Shown: positions 26,801 to 35,031, counted from the stretch's first letter. The stretch is DNA of 60,553 nt from UBA10205 sp035289625 (GCA_035289625.1 DATDWP010000004.1:1-60553), one strand, 5' to 3'. Notes: generated from the sequence alone by a model not told the origin. Translations and numbers: made by a program.

Positions 26801-28359
26801 CCATCATCCTTGAGTTTTTTTAATACCCTTTGCAAATTGCGGTGGTCCTGGAACATGTTTATTACTTCGCCATACCCATCAGGGCTAGCGGCACGAAGTC
26901 CCTTATCATAAAACCCCGCGCTTGGATATCTTGCAACCCATTCAATATAATCGGCGCCGAGCCCATCATCATAAACATCATCCATCATGCGGATCATTTC
27001 GCGCCCGTATTCTATGTACTTGTCGCGCACGACCGGGTCTTTTAGCCCGGCGCCTCCTGAGTGTTTTGCTGCCTGAATGTAAGCGTCCTTAGCAGAATAC
27101 ACCCTTGCGTTTCCTGCGCGCAGAACAGAGCGCATGTCATAGAGCATTTTGAGGAATTCCGATTTTTGCTCCTGGGTTTTTATGTGGCTCAAAAAGCCAT
27201 CGGGCTCTAGCATCTTTCCCAAATGGTGCTGGAATTCTTCGGTTTTGAAAAGATAATACCCGGATCCATTTGCATTTCCACCAACTGTTTCTTCCCACCA
27301 GCCCCTCCAGCCGTATTTGTCAAGTGTATTTGCTATTTTTTTGAGCTTATTTCTTCCAAGCACAGATTCCGGGGTTATGAATTCTGACCTGAACCTATCA
27401 AGGAAAGCCTGGTACTCATCACGAACCCCTGTTAAAAATCCGCGCCTGCCGGTCCAACCGAAGAGTTTTTTTGTGTGGTAGAGAAGGCTTGGCCCGAATG
27501 TACTGACAACCATTTCAGTTGACATCCAGGAATTGAAGTATTTGTCAAAAAGAGAATAGGTGCTGATTACGCACGAGGAATTGTTGCAGTTTGTTTCAAG
27601 CTTTGCTTCAAAAAAATTTGTAAGGATTGAATTGTGCAAAAGTTCCTTTTCAAGCCTTTGCGCGGTTTTTATCTCGCCCGAATTAATGTCCCCCGTAATT
27701 GAGGCATCCGAGAGGATTTTATTTTCAGCAGCAGTAAAGCTTGTCTTGTTCTTGTCCTCGAAAAATTCCTTTAGTGGTTTTAGATTTGCAACAATTCCAG
27801 CCCCGGAATTCCTATATTTTAAATTTGGGCCGGTGAGCGCGCACTGGGGCGAACTCATTGTTTCGCACCTTCCGGCGCGCAGGGAATCTTCAAGCACAAC
27901 CCCTAATGAAAACGGACCGTCCACATAGGAATTTAAAAATTGTGAAATTTCCCATGGTTTGAATTTTTGTGAAGGGACCTGGACTTTTACAGCAGTGTTC
28001 TCATCATCAGGTTTTGTTAGCACCAATTCATTAGCATCAAGTGTATCGCGAGAAGTATCCTTTGAAGTCTGCCCTGCAATCTCTTTTCCGGTAAAACCAT
28101 TTTTTAGAAGATCAAGAATATTTTGCACCTCATTAGGAGGAAGCTCTGAAGAAGTGCACATGTACTGGTTTACCTGCGGCTCTATTTGCTTTGCCGGAGC
28201 TGTTACAGCTATCCCGGCTTCGCGAAGAGCTGTTTGCTCCGGGGTTTCTGTTAAGGTGCGTGGGTCTGAACCTGAAGGCAAATCTTCAGCAAGAACCGGC
28301 CCTCCAAGGAGTGGGAATAGGAACAAATATACCAGAAATATTGTAACGGCCCTTCTCAT
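23860..28359 (-). CDS. Giant secreted surface protein with C-terminal membrane anchor
   Basis: A 1499-residue protein, the longest minus-strand gene here. It begins MRRAVTIFLVYLFLFPLLGG, a signal peptide with likely cleavage after VLA. It ends LPSLPQSRILILLIMG followed by more hydrophobic residues and an RRRK stop-transfer signal. Scattered cysteine pairs suggest disulfides, and a Gly/Ala/Ile-rich segment near residue 940 could be a second membrane or buried helix. No known domain was recognised over most of it. The TATA region TTATAAATAATAA lies about 25 nt before the ATG at 28359; a GTG three codons earlier is possible. It may be an S-layer-like or cell-contact protein, but this is inference. 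Confidence 0.8.
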   Translation of the reverse strand: MRRAVTIFLVYLFLFPLLGGPVLAEDLPSGSDPRTLTETPEQTALREAGIAVTAPAKQIEPQVNQYMCTSSELPPNEVQNILDLLKNGFTGKEIAGQTSKDTSRDTLDANELVLTKPDDENTAVKVQVPSQKFKPWEISQFLNSYVDGPFSLGVVLEDSLRAGRCETMSSPQCALTGPNLKYRNSGAGIVANLKPLKEFFEDKNKTSFTAAENKILSDASITGDINSGEIKTAQRLEKELLHNSILTNFFEAKLETNCNNSSCVISTYSLFDKYFNSWMSTEMVVSTFGPSLLYHTKKLFGWTGRRGFLTGVRDEYQAFLDRFRSEFITPESVLGRNKLKKIANTLDKYGWRGWWEETVGGNANGSGYYLFKTEEFQHHLGKMLEPDGFLSHIKTQEQKSEFLKMLYDMRSVLRAGNARVYSAKDAYIQAAKHSGGAGLKDPVVRDKYIEYGREMIRMMDDVYDDGLGADYIEWVARYPSAGFYDKGLRAASPDGYGEVINMFQDHRNLQRVLKKLKDDGSFGGFESDYVKYGSAYESNGQNIVMYNFDPESQKTIAGLSYSNVKAAAGNKSDVFIQDQYGNYVPYNNVSYEFIQNRLSSNANIVEGKWKKWGELSPEDVIARIDNARTGSSANLKFGAINIQQTIDALQERNWVSRRYWNALDKLVAQEDELIRDYFTIKGGAKWTTLPFAYWWAKKGFGIEGISQYQLPQTWHRLKFTIGPQNIYDYSYIDFFANEGSDQGDIFIQMINKLPWKIILDELSDKYNPIKNLYNTLTQNELRNETENLAFYLTGPEDCSNCGLVLRTEDLTRFNPFFFVQNKKLTSYILEDTVTEKARQKGQTLILYSSHTNLVGQSGSESGEPIDLVKAINDPDIKTCSEAVADLEFYGLNIGKVLPKDAKVGAVLSGLESITYGTFFWAGIFSTAAIQIVIAPQLHGCVDVDEGYYAHYFVPVKEEKDEKSNTSAKSTEKVSNLVQKFKDNFIEGFKGDQNNFTKQAAEQLGGEIDKFVNDSKDNDIVQATLRLEGTSSGQLDSRTLFYFWCGRGCDITPASYKQTGSEEVRGTNGVNVGIDFAKGEITANGVPIVQSKDNVRLSSTNLGIPAIEIPHTLTETCLENTPDLAFEINAQGEVRVMNPELLKCIQEGVIGQTGLELSTNKLNDAFGELKAIVTTTHPNIKPTGEGIIAEGLPRKVAEGVGAKVKIYANKDVNLSSSNDGVTEVGSLESLQFENGVIVVKPNGCFVTWLKHHEDGILSKDLVEGIKPKLTRELNSATQCEDPAINFELIPDLGSDFKVSKVDKFNDALAHQGPFTIFETATKRYAISAEKNAEGICEDHLRVIDKDTGAVTDYVGKIAQTPEGFKITTNDGKQHEVKFSTKDGAPFIQLDENKPELLNAAQGKNGSFYYDPDKGLWFAENAQLLPLIEAFREGIAAKVQPNGETTATASGNVLNLDLGKDKDSELLNLPSLPQSRILILLIMGLLIATFIAVQRRRKIVI

Positions 28360-28587
28360 CAAAACCACGGGGATTTGCTTTATTATTTATAATATATATT
28401 CATAGTAAGAAGGTTTGGGCAATATTTATTCCTTCCGTTGGTGCGGCTTTGCGCTAAAAATTGAGGTTGTTCCTAAAGCATGATTCTTGGTCATTTAGTC
28501 GTTTTTTGAAGAATTTAACAGCAAAAACTCTATTGGCTGCCTGATTGAATGCCTCAATCGTCGTATACCCAACCGCCGAAACGGTTG

Positions 28588-29121
28588 TTAGCCAAAATAG
28601 ATAAAATAGATTATTCCGCTAACGGCTTCCGGGATTAGGAAGAGAAATATTGCAGCCCCCACAACCGACATCAAATAGCAAGCCGCAAGCAAAATTATCG
28701 GTTCCGGCATTTTTTTGAAGCGCGAATGCAAGGATTCGAATACAAAAAGCCCGATGAATTCGAACGGGAGCAGTATTAGGGAAATTACAAGTGAAGAAAT
28801 TGTGACCTTGAATAGCCCGTATGCGTATGAAGTTGCAAGTTCTCCAAGTGTTGGCGCAAAAACCGATGGCACTTGCCCAATTCCGCTCTCCTGCAGCGAA
28901 GTTAAAATGGGGTAGAAGTATGCAATTAAAATCAATACCCACAAAAGTGCAAAAGTTGAAAGGAGCGCAGTTACAATAAAACTCCATTTTGTGGCTTTGC
29001 GTATTTTTGCGTTCAGCCACTTTCCGATAAATGCTAGAATAAAAATTGGCAACACTATTGAGAGCGAGCCTTTTAGAAGGTTTAGGATTGAGAAAACAAA
29101 ATTTTCAAGTGGGCCTGCCAT
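28588..29121 (-). CDS. Small polytopic membrane protein
   Basis: A 177-residue protein with four or five hydrophobic helices, the first from about residue 15 (GSLSIVLPIFILAFIGKWL). It ends in a hydrophobic YFIYFG. A loop with ESGIGQVPSVFAPTLGELAT separates the middle helices. No catalytic or transport motif is visible. It is divergent from the gene at 29189, and the 67-bp intergenic region carries a tandem 13-bp repeat. Downstream lie about 220 bases without a gene before the giant surface protein. Confidence 0.65.
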   Translation of the reverse strand: MAGPLENFVFSILNLLKGSLSIVLPIFILAFIGKWLNAKIRKATKWSFIVTALLSTFALLWVLILIAYFYPILTSLQESGIGQVPSVFAPTLGELATSYAYGLFKVTISSLVISLILLPFEFIGLFVFESLHSRFKKMPEPIILLAACYLMSVVGAAIFLFLIPEAVSGIIYFIYFG

Positions 29122-29131
29122 TTTTACACCA

Positions 29132-29157
29132 AACTACACAATAGAACTACACAATAG
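29132..29157. repeat. Tandem 13-bp direct repeat in a divergent promoter
   Basis: AACTACACAATAG occurs twice head to tail with no gap (29132-29144 and 29145-29157), between the ATG of the minus-strand membrane gene (29121) and the plus-strand ATG (29189). TTTATTAA follows directly. The spacing suggests an operator that could act on one or both genes. Confidence 0.6.
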
Positions 29158-29188
29158 TTTATTAAGTACTATAAATATTTTTAGTGTA

Positions 29189-30934
29189 ATGCTCCCCCCA
29201 GCCGCATTTATAGACGCAGCAATTGCCTTCTATATTCTATTAGGCTCCCAGAGCTGGGGCTATATGCTTCTTCGAGCGGGCTGGCCAAATATCCGCGCGC
29301 TTGAAAAAGATTACAAAAAGGGCTGGAGCATGGTAGTTGGGTTTTTGCTCTCGGTTGGGCTAATAGGCACATCTATTTTAATTTCATATTTCAAATTAAC
29401 CCCCCTCTCGCTCACTGAACTTCTTATCGTCAATTGTTCCGCATTTTTCATAAGCGCCCTTGCAATCCTTACAATTAAAAGAAAAATCAAAGGATATGGA
29501 AAAATAAAAGTTTCAATTCCAAAACGCATTGTTGCTGCAAGTGTTATTGCAAAAAAGGCATTTGAAAAGCTCCCGCAAAAAAGCTATGTGAAAGCACCGC
29601 AGGTTTTAGCGTCGGTTTCGGCCCCCGCCCAGCCATCAATTGTTGTTGAGACATTTGAAAGTGTTAGTGGAAGTTCAAAAACCCCAGTACAAGTTTCTCA
29701 AGCGCAACCAAAACCGGATGAGAAAAAAGCCGAGGAATTAAAGGCGCAACTTTTGAAAAAAGCCCCAACATCTAAAGGCAAATTACAATCTTACACATCA
29801 CATGTTAGATGGCACCATGAAGATCACCCACTGGCTCCAAAAAAAGTAGAGAAAAGAGCTGAGCATGTTCTCTGGAAGCACGAGGAGCACCAGAAAATAG
29901 AAAAGCGAATGCCTGGTTTGGATCAGAAAATTGGCGAGCAAAAATACACCGAGCATGTGAAATGGGGACATCTTGAGCATCAAAGAGTTGAAAAGGTTTC
30001 AAAGACAGCACAGAAAGCAGAGCCAGAAATTAAACCAATCCCTGCGCAAAAAGTGCAAACATCTGCGCAGGAAAATAAAAATATTTTCAGCTTTGTGGGC
30101 GGGATTTTTTCAAACAGGGCAAGGGCTAAAACGCAGCCGCAAAAAGCAGTACAAAAGTTTGCGGTAAGGGATTTGGAGGATGAGATTTCGCACAGGCCAA
30201 AAATGCTTCCGGCTCCGCAGCCCCAATCAAAAGTTTTGCAGCCGCAGGTTGCAAAAAAAACCTCAGAGCAAAAGATATCACAGCCGCACGATACTATTTC
30301 CCCACTTCCGGGCATAAAACCAATGCCAATAGCAAAGATGCAAAAGAGCGCAATTTCCGAGCAAAAAGAAGGCAGACAATCACAAGTCGACCGGATTGTT
30401 ACAGACCTTGGAAAATTATTTTCAAAAAAAGAGCGCCCAACACCGGTTTCTTCATGGAGCCTCAGAGGGCCAATTAGCAAGGCAGCGCCAAGAGTAGAGA
30501 GGCCAAAAGAGCAAATCGTAGCTCCTCCTATAGGTACGATTTTTGGGAAAAGCGAGGAACAGAAAAAAATCGAGAGGCTTCGCAAACTAGTCGAACAGAT
30601 GGAATTTGCCCGCCCGCTTGAATCAGTGAAAAGGGAAACTGAAAAATCACTTGCAATGCAAAAGAGCGTAGAGGTTGAAGAGCACAGGCCTAGCGGGGAG
30701 CGCAGGGAAGTCGATGATATTTTGAGCAGAATTGAAAAGAAGAAGAGCGCGCAGGAAGAAAATTCAATGATGACTAGCGATCAGATAAGAGAAGAAGTCG
30801 AGAAATCGCGAAATTTCATAAAGCAGAACTTAAAAGAGCAGCTTGTGCAAGAGAGAGGATCGGAAGAAACTTCTGTGGAAAAAACAATGCCAAAATCCGC
30901 GCAGCTTCTAAAGCAGCTCTTGTCGGAAAAATAG
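29189..30934 (+). CDS. Membrane protein with long disordered tail and His/Trp repeats
   Basis: A 581-residue protein. Three transmembrane helices lie within residues 1-100. A long Lys/Gln/Pro-rich, probably disordered cytosolic region follows. Within it are three copies of a motif: SHVRWHHEDH (residues 204-213), EHVLWKHEEH (225-234) and EHVKWGHLEH (255-264). The C-terminal 120 residues are a charged coiled coil. No domain is recognised. The ATG at 29189 is preferred because the first helix starts there and TTTATTAA precedes it by about 27 nt. Its stop is followed within 10 nt by the zinc-ribbon gene, so both are probably made together, next to the pilus locus. Confidence 0.7.
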   Translation: MLPPAAFIDAAIAFYILLGSQSWGYMLLRAGWPNIRALEKDYKKGWSMVVGFLLSVGLIGTSILISYFKLTPLSLTELLIVNCSAFFISALAILTIKRKIKGYGKIKVSIPKRIVAASVIAKKAFEKLPQKSYVKAPQVLASVSAPAQPSIVVETFESVSGSSKTPVQVSQAQPKPDEKKAEELKAQLLKKAPTSKGKLQSYTSHVRWHHEDHPLAPKKVEKRAEHVLWKHEEHQKIEKRMPGLDQKIGEQKYTEHVKWGHLEHQRVEKVSKTAQKAEPEIKPIPAQKVQTSAQENKNIFSFVGGIFSNRARAKTQPQKAVQKFAVRDLEDEISHRPKMLPAPQPQSKVLQPQVAKKTSEQKISQPHDTISPLPGIKPMPIAKMQKSAISEQKEGRQSQVDRIVTDLGKLFSKKERPTPVSSWSLRGPISKAAPRVERPKEQIVAPPIGTIFGKSEEQKKIERLRKLVEQMEFARPLESVKRETEKSLAMQKSVEVEEHRPSGERREVDDILSRIEKKKSAQEENSMMTSDQIREEVEKSRNFIKQNLKEQLVQERGSEETSVEKTMPKSAQLLKQLLSEK

Positions 30935-30943
30935 GTGTGGAAA

Positions 30944-31678
30944 ATGGAAGATGTACCAAGAAGGATGAGAAGGTTTTACAGAAAACCAACTGAAGGAGAA
31001 GTAAAGGATCGCAGCGCGCAGATTGCAATAGAGCATGTTGATGATTTTAAAAAAGAGCAGGGGAGATATCCAAGCTCGCGCGAAATTGACAATATTGCGC
31101 AAAATGTATTCGAACAGCTAAAGGCCGATCTCAAAAAAGGAGAGGAGATTTCAGAAGATATTGATCTTGGAAAATTAAAAGATGATGGGACAGGCAAGAG
31201 CCTGCTTGATGCAAGAAAAGAGAGGCGCGCAAAAGAGGCAAAGCAATCACAAAAAAGGGGCAAGAAAACCCAAGAGGAAGCAGAAGATCAAACAGAGGAA
31301 GAACAAACAGACGAACAAGAACAGCCTGCTCAAAAAAAAGCAACCCCCCAGGCAGATATTATGGAAAAAGTTGGGGTTTTAGAGCAGATTGAAAATGAAC
31401 AGAATGTCAAAAAGCTCGCAGAGTTAGATGAACTCTCAAATCTTGAAGGCGAACTTGATTCGGAGGATGACTCTGATCTTGTTGAAAAGGAAATGGACGG
31501 GGAAATAGACGAGTGCCCGCGCTGCAAGAGCAAGACCGCTGATTTTATTTATTGCCCAAATTGCGGGGATGCATTCTGCAACCACTGCGCAAAATCAGTT
31601 GAGCCGCAACCCGATACAATAAAATACACTTGCCCGAATTGTGCTGAAGAGTTTAAGAAAAATAAGCCCTTGCGCTAG
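30944..31678 (+). CDS. Acidic linker protein with C-terminal zinc ribbon
   Basis: A 244-residue protein. The first 90 residues are helical and charged. The middle is a Glu/Gln/Lys-rich low-complexity stretch. The last 55 residues hold a double zinc ribbon: CPRCKSKTADFIYCPNCGD, then CNHCAKSVE and CPNCAEEF. Such ribbons mediate protein or nucleic-acid binding. It starts at ATG 30944, ten bases after the preceding stop. Its final four bases overlap the convergent pilin-like gene at 31675. Confidence 0.7.
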   Translation: MEDVPRRMRRFYRKPTEGEVKDRSAQIAIEHVDDFKKEQGRYPSSREIDNIAQNVFEQLKADLKKGEEISEDIDLGKLKDDGTGKSLLDARKERRAKEAKQSQKRGKKTQEEAEDQTEEEQTDEQEQPAQKKATPQADIMEKVGVLEQIENEQNVKKLAELDELSNLEGELDSEDDSDLVEKEMDGEIDECPRCKSKTADFIYCPNCGDAFCNHCAKSVEPQPDTIKYTCPNCAEEFKKNKPLR

Positions 31679-32529
31679 CCAAGCGGTTGGGCATTTTCTA
31701 ATGCCGGATTTTGCTGCCCTTCAATTGTAGATTCAATGCAGCTCCAGCCGGTTGAAGAGAATAGTTCTGCTTTGCGCTCTTCTGTACTACCAAGCCATGC
31801 CGCGTCCCACAAAACAAGGTCAACTTGCGCCTTGAAATCATCAAATGCGCCTTTGGTTGATTCCCTTACAAGTTTTATTGAAGAGGATGCCTGAGAGGTC
31901 GGCCCGACATTTGCCAAAAGCCGCGAGAGCTTTTTTGTAAGGTCACCATAACTAGATGATCCAAGGGCACAAAAATAATTTGTGTGGGATTCATCTTTGG
32001 GAGTAGTAGGGTCATTTGCAATTGCAGAGTATACATAAAATCTTCCCGGGGCATTTGGGTCCTGGATTTTTTCAAAGCTTGCTGAGTATGGTTCTTTTTT
32101 GAAATTTGTAGTATGGAAATAAAAGAAAACAAATTTTTCCTCTGAAGGGATTGTAATATAGAACGCATAATCAAGTGAATCTTCTACCGGGGCAAGTATT
32201 GAGGAAATGGATTTTCCCAAAACCTGCCTCTCGCGGCTATCAATTTCCAAATCATCAGAGTAATCCTCTTTTACAATTGCAAGAAGGTAGTCAATTTCAG
32301 CATCCTGCTGCTCTAGGGATTGTGTGACATCGCGCGCGGTTGAACTATACAGGATTGATTTTAGTGCATTTGTTGCAAAAGTGGTGTTGAATTCTGCGTC
32401 TATTTGCTCTTTTATATTATTCCCATAAGAATTTGCAAACCCGAATAGAAATATTGAAAGGAAAGTGATTATGAGTATGAAATAGAGTGCATCAGTTACT
32501 GCTGCCTGGCCTTTTGAATTCATTTCCAT
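31675..32529 (-). CDS. Prepilin-like protein (class III signal)
   Basis: A 284-residue protein. MEMNSKGQAAVTDALYFILI shows the archaeal prepilin pattern: a short charged leader, KGQ cleavage region, then a long hydrophobic helix. Cleavage would fall between Gly and Gln, leaving a helix that packs into the pilus core. The remaining 230 residues are a soluble, extracellular domain with cysteines. It is the last of four co-directional genes (34236 down to 31675) with short overlaps. It is larger than typical pilins, so it may be a minor or tip subunit. Confidence 0.78.
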   Translation of the reverse strand: MEMNSKGQAAVTDALYFILIITFLSIFLFGFANSYGNNIKEQIDAEFNTTFATNALKSILYSSTARDVTQSLEQQDAEIDYLLAIVKEDYSDDLEIDSRERQVLGKSISSILAPVEDSLDYAFYITIPSEEKFVFFYFHTTNFKKEPYSASFEKIQDPNAPGRFYVYSAIANDPTTPKDESHTNYFCALGSSSYGDLTKKLSRLLANVGPTSQASSSIKLVRESTKGAFDDFKAQVDLVLWDAAWLGSTEERKAELFSSTGWSCIESTIEGQQNPALENAQPLG

Positions 32530-33023
32530 GCAACCACCACCAAATGCATTGGCTTTACGATTTTTTCATCTTCAATTACTATAGGAAAAATCCTGCTCAC
32601 AAGTTTTCTATCCTGCGCCTCTTCAAAACTTATAAAATCCGAAATCGTATTCCCGCTGCTAGTAGTGTTGGTGCACAAATATGTGTTGCCTGCGCTGTTT
32701 TCAAAAAAACTTATTTCGAAAATATTTTCAACTACTACTCCGTTCACAGCATCAGTGGTAATTGCTGCAACATATTTGAGATTTACAAGGCCAACTTCGC
32801 TGCACAGTTCTTCAAATGCCGCATATGTTGGGATATAGCTATTTGATTGCAAAATCCTCGAAACCCTCATTACCGCAATATCATCATTAAATTCAGCGTT
32901 GCGCTCATCAAAAGCATTGAATGCTAAAGTGAAGGTCGAAAAAAACATCACAAGCCCCAATAGTATTGGAATCAAGGATGGAAGATCATCGCCAATTGGC
33001 CCAATCAATCCCTTATTTAGCAT
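32520..33023 (-). CDS. Pilin-like membrane-anchored protein
   Basis: A 167-residue protein with an N-terminal hydrophobic helix (IPILLGLVMFFSTFTLAF, about residues 18-35) after MLNKGLIGPIGDDLPS. The leader has NKG but no KGQ, so peptidase processing is uncertain. The soluble domain has two cysteines. The gene overlaps its upstream neighbour by 7 nt and its downstream neighbour by 10 nt, so translation is coupled within the pilin operon. Confidence 0.65.
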   Translation of the reverse strand: MLNKGLIGPIGDDLPSLIPILLGLVMFFSTFTLAFNAFDERNAEFNDDIAVMRVSRILQSNSYIPTYAAFEELCSEVGLVNLKYVAAITTDAVNGVVVENIFEISFFENSAGNTYLCTNTTSSGNTISDFISFEEAQDRKLVSRIFPIVIEDEKIVKPMHLVVVAWK

Positions 33024-33679
33024 TTAAATCCACCTTCATCATTTATACTCTGTACGTGCACTTGTTCCCCTATTGTTGTTTTGTGAACAAGGCAGGCAGC
33101 CGAGCTACACCCGATTACATATAATTTTCCCTCTCCGCCTTCGATTTCTTTTATGAATTCAACGCTGTCAACCGGGTTTGTTGCCTGCGGGTCTACAAAT
33201 ATTTCTTCTTTGCCTTCAACTGAATCGGCTATTGCCCCGGAATAATCTGTCCCATCATAGTCCTGGCCGTAGAGGTGCAGCTCTGAACTTGTCCTAAAGC
33301 TATTTGCTGCAATCGCCTTTGCCTCATAGGTCGAATCATCAAAGCTTTTTTTTATCTCCTCGCGCTGGTAGAGGGAAAAAATTAAAACATTCAAATTATC
33401 CCCACCCGCTGTTTCAAGCTGCCTTTTGGAAATTTTCATGACATAATAAAAACTCCCTCCGGCAATGCTAAGATCCCCGGGAAGGTCGTGCCCGTCACTT
33501 AGGCAATAGCTAGGGCTGCTTGCAAGAGCAAAGGACTTTTCCTTTATTTTTGACACGAGTTCAGCGGCCTCTTTTACTTTTGCAATGTCTGAGAGGCTGA
33601 ATGCAAAAAACGATACAATTGCAAATATTGCGGTAACCAAAATCAGCAAATTGAGTTTGCTTAAAATAAAATCAAGCAT
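33017..33679 (-). CDS. Membrane-anchored extracellular protein of the pilin operon
   Basis: A 220-residue protein. The N-terminal MLDFILSKLNLLILVTAIFA is a single hydrophobic anchor with no visible KGQ motif. The rest is soluble with three or four cysteines, including CSSAAC near residue 195. The ATG used lies 2 nt after the stop of the KGQ pilin upstream; a longer reading would overlap that gene. Role as minor pilin or assembly factor is inferred only from operon position. Confidence 0.65.
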   Translation of the reverse strand: MLDFILSKLNLLILVTAIFAIVSFFAFSLSDIAKVKEAAELVSKIKEKSFALASSPSYCLSDGHDLPGDLSIAGGSFYYVMKISKRQLETAGGDNLNVLIFSLYQREEIKKSFDDSTYEAKAIAANSFRTSSELHLYGQDYDGTDYSGAIADSVEGKEEIFVDPQATNPVDSVEFIKEIEGGEGKLYVIGCSSAACLVHKTTIGEQVHVQSINDEGGFKC

Positions 33680-33681
33680 GT

Positions 33682-34236
33682 TCACACCCTCTTGAAGGCG
33701 CACACTACAGGGGCGCTGCTAAATAGGTTTGATTGGCGGATGAGCGTGTACTGCCCGATTTCAATCCCGCGCTCCGGGTCTTTCCAATTGGCAACGCTAT
33801 ACCCATCTGCTGGTTCTAGCATTCGCGGGTCGCACGTTTCTGGTTCTTGCGGAAAAGTCGTTGCCGAGGAAATGCGAAGGCATTTGCTCTCTGTGTAGGA
33901 TGGGGAGGAGAATTGCAGCACCGTGCACTGCGCTTGGGAGCCGCCGCACAGGGCCGAACAATATGCAAGTTCGTCACGCTCGATTATTCGCAATTTGCTG
34001 TCCTCTTCAGTAAAGCAATTTGGAAGTTCAAATGAGACATTTATTTTGGATTTGTTCTTGACTACTGTTTCAATCCCTGAGCGGAGCTGCTCTAAATTCT
34101 GGTTTAAATTCCCTTTGCATGTTTCGCCATTTAACCTATCAAGGGCATTAAAACCTATTACAATTACAAACCCCATTACAATCATTGCAATGAGAAGTTC
34201 AAAGGGCGCCGATTCTTGGCCTTTTTGGGAAAACAT
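33682..34236 (-). CDS. Prepilin (class III signal, KGQ)
   Basis: A 184-residue protein with leader MFSQ and then KGQESAPFELLIAMIVMG, the canonical archaeal type IV prepilin signal: KG/Q cleavage with a Glu shortly after and a hydrophobic helix. The soluble domain has seven cysteines and so is likely disulfide-stabilised outside the cell. It is the first gene of the four-gene operon. CTTAAATATTT lies about 25 nt before the ATG, indicating the operon promoter. Confidence 0.82.
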   Translation of the reverse strand: MFSQKGQESAPFELLIAMIVMGFVIVIGFNALDRLNGETCKGNLNQNLEQLRSGIETVVKNKSKINVSFELPNCFTEEDSKLRIIERDELAYCSALCGGSQAQCTVLQFSSPSYTESKCLRISSATTFPQEPETCDPRMLEPADGYSVANWKDPERGIEIGQYTLIRQSNLFSSAPVVCAFKRV

Positions 34237-34332
34237 GAGAACAAGATAGGCAAATGAAATATTTAAGGGTGACGAGTGTGAAAAGGAGAAGTTAAAAAGA
34301 ACAAAATAGATACGAAAACAAAAAGTATTATT

Positions 34333-34554
34333 TCATTGGATTTTTATATCATAAAAATATTTTGGCTTGATTCTAACAAAGCCCCTAGCAGTTGTTTCTT
34401 GGGCATTGTGCCTGTGAGAATCTTTTACTACCCTAAGCCTTGTATCTATTGAAGTTGCCCTTATTAGAATAGGGGTATTATCGGGAAAGGCTTCACAGAC
34501 CCTAATCCAATTTTCCTTGTCGACCCTAAAATTTATATTCGCGTTTGGCAACAA
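34333..34554 (-). CDS. Small protein of unknown function overlapping a wHTH gene
   Basis: A 73-residue reading that would start at a TTG (two TTG codons in tandem). It is basic with strands such as TPILIRATSIDTRLRVV, and no cysteines. It overlaps the wHTH gene by 29 nt. The lack of an ATG/GTG makes it less certain; a small beta-rich partner of the regulator is possible. Confidence 0.4.
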   Translation of the reverse strand: MLPNANINFRVDKENWIRVCEAFPDNTPILIRATSIDTRLRVVKDSHRHNAQETTARGFVRIKPKYFYDIKIQ

Positions 34555-34741
34555 GACCCTCTCTTTCTAATTCCCCTAATATTTCTTCAACATCTTCAAT
34601 CTGGACATTAAATTCATCCATTATATCAAAATCTGCAACCGTGCTTTTCCCTTTACTTTTTTCTTTTATAATATATTGAATTATTTTTTCGCGCAGCAAT
34701 TTGTGCGGAATAGTTCTAACCATTGCAACTCCATTTGCCAT
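34526..34741 (-). CDS. Small winged-helix DNA-binding protein
   Basis: A 71-residue protein whose central part resembles a winged helix: LLREKIIQYIIKEKSKG, then VADFDIMDEFNVQIEDVEEI, then LGELEREGLVAKREYKF as recognition helix and wing. Such small archaeal wHTH proteins act as repressors or activators. It lies between the two pilin gene groups and is a plausible regulator of them. An AT box (GCATATATTA) precedes the ATG. Confidence 0.65.
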   Translation of the reverse strand: MANGVAMVRTIPHKLLREKIIQYIIKEKSKGKSTVADFDIMDEFNVQIEDVEEILGELEREGLVAKREYKF

Positions 34742-34831
34742 TCAACATCACCTATAATATATGCATTTTTGAATTAAAAAAACTACTAATTATAATCGTC
34801 AATTGCCGAACTATTTAAAAAGACCGCTATT

Positions 34832-34999
34832 TTAGGGTTTTAGAACAGGCTCATTGTTCACTATGTCCTGACTCTGCTTGAACATCGGTTTTATCAGGGC
34901 AATTATTAGTATCGCTGCAATTATGAAAACAATGAGAAGGTAAACCGAGTTCCACTCGCTCTGGGCGCGCTCTTCTTTTAGCATTTTTATAAGTGGCAT
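34832..34999 (-). CDS. 55-residue membrane protein of the pilus locus
   Basis: Read directly from the minus strand: MPLIKMLKEERAQSEWNSVY, one transmembrane helix (LLIVFIIAAILIIALI), then a short tail ending NNEPVLKP and a TAA. The TA-rich AATTTAATACC sequence lies about 25-30 nt upstream of the ATG. It fills the gap between the KGQ pilin at 35032 and the wHTH gene. The small size and single helix fit a pilus-accessory or regulatory peptide, but that is inference. Confidence 0.65.
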   Translation of the reverse strand: MPLIKMLKEERAQSEWNSVYLLIVFIIAAILIIALIKPMFKQSQDIVNNEPVLKP

Positions 35000-35031
35000 G
35001 CAAAGAGAATGGGTTTAGGTGGTATTAAATT

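Noticed and set aside
28505..28600. A minus-strand open frame just past the membrane gene stop containing TTVSAVGYTTI, reminiscent of a potassium-channel selectivity filter.
   Set aside because: It has no start codon, is only about 45 codons, lacks the GYG triplet, and is in another frame of the neighbouring gene's end. Probably chance or a remnant.
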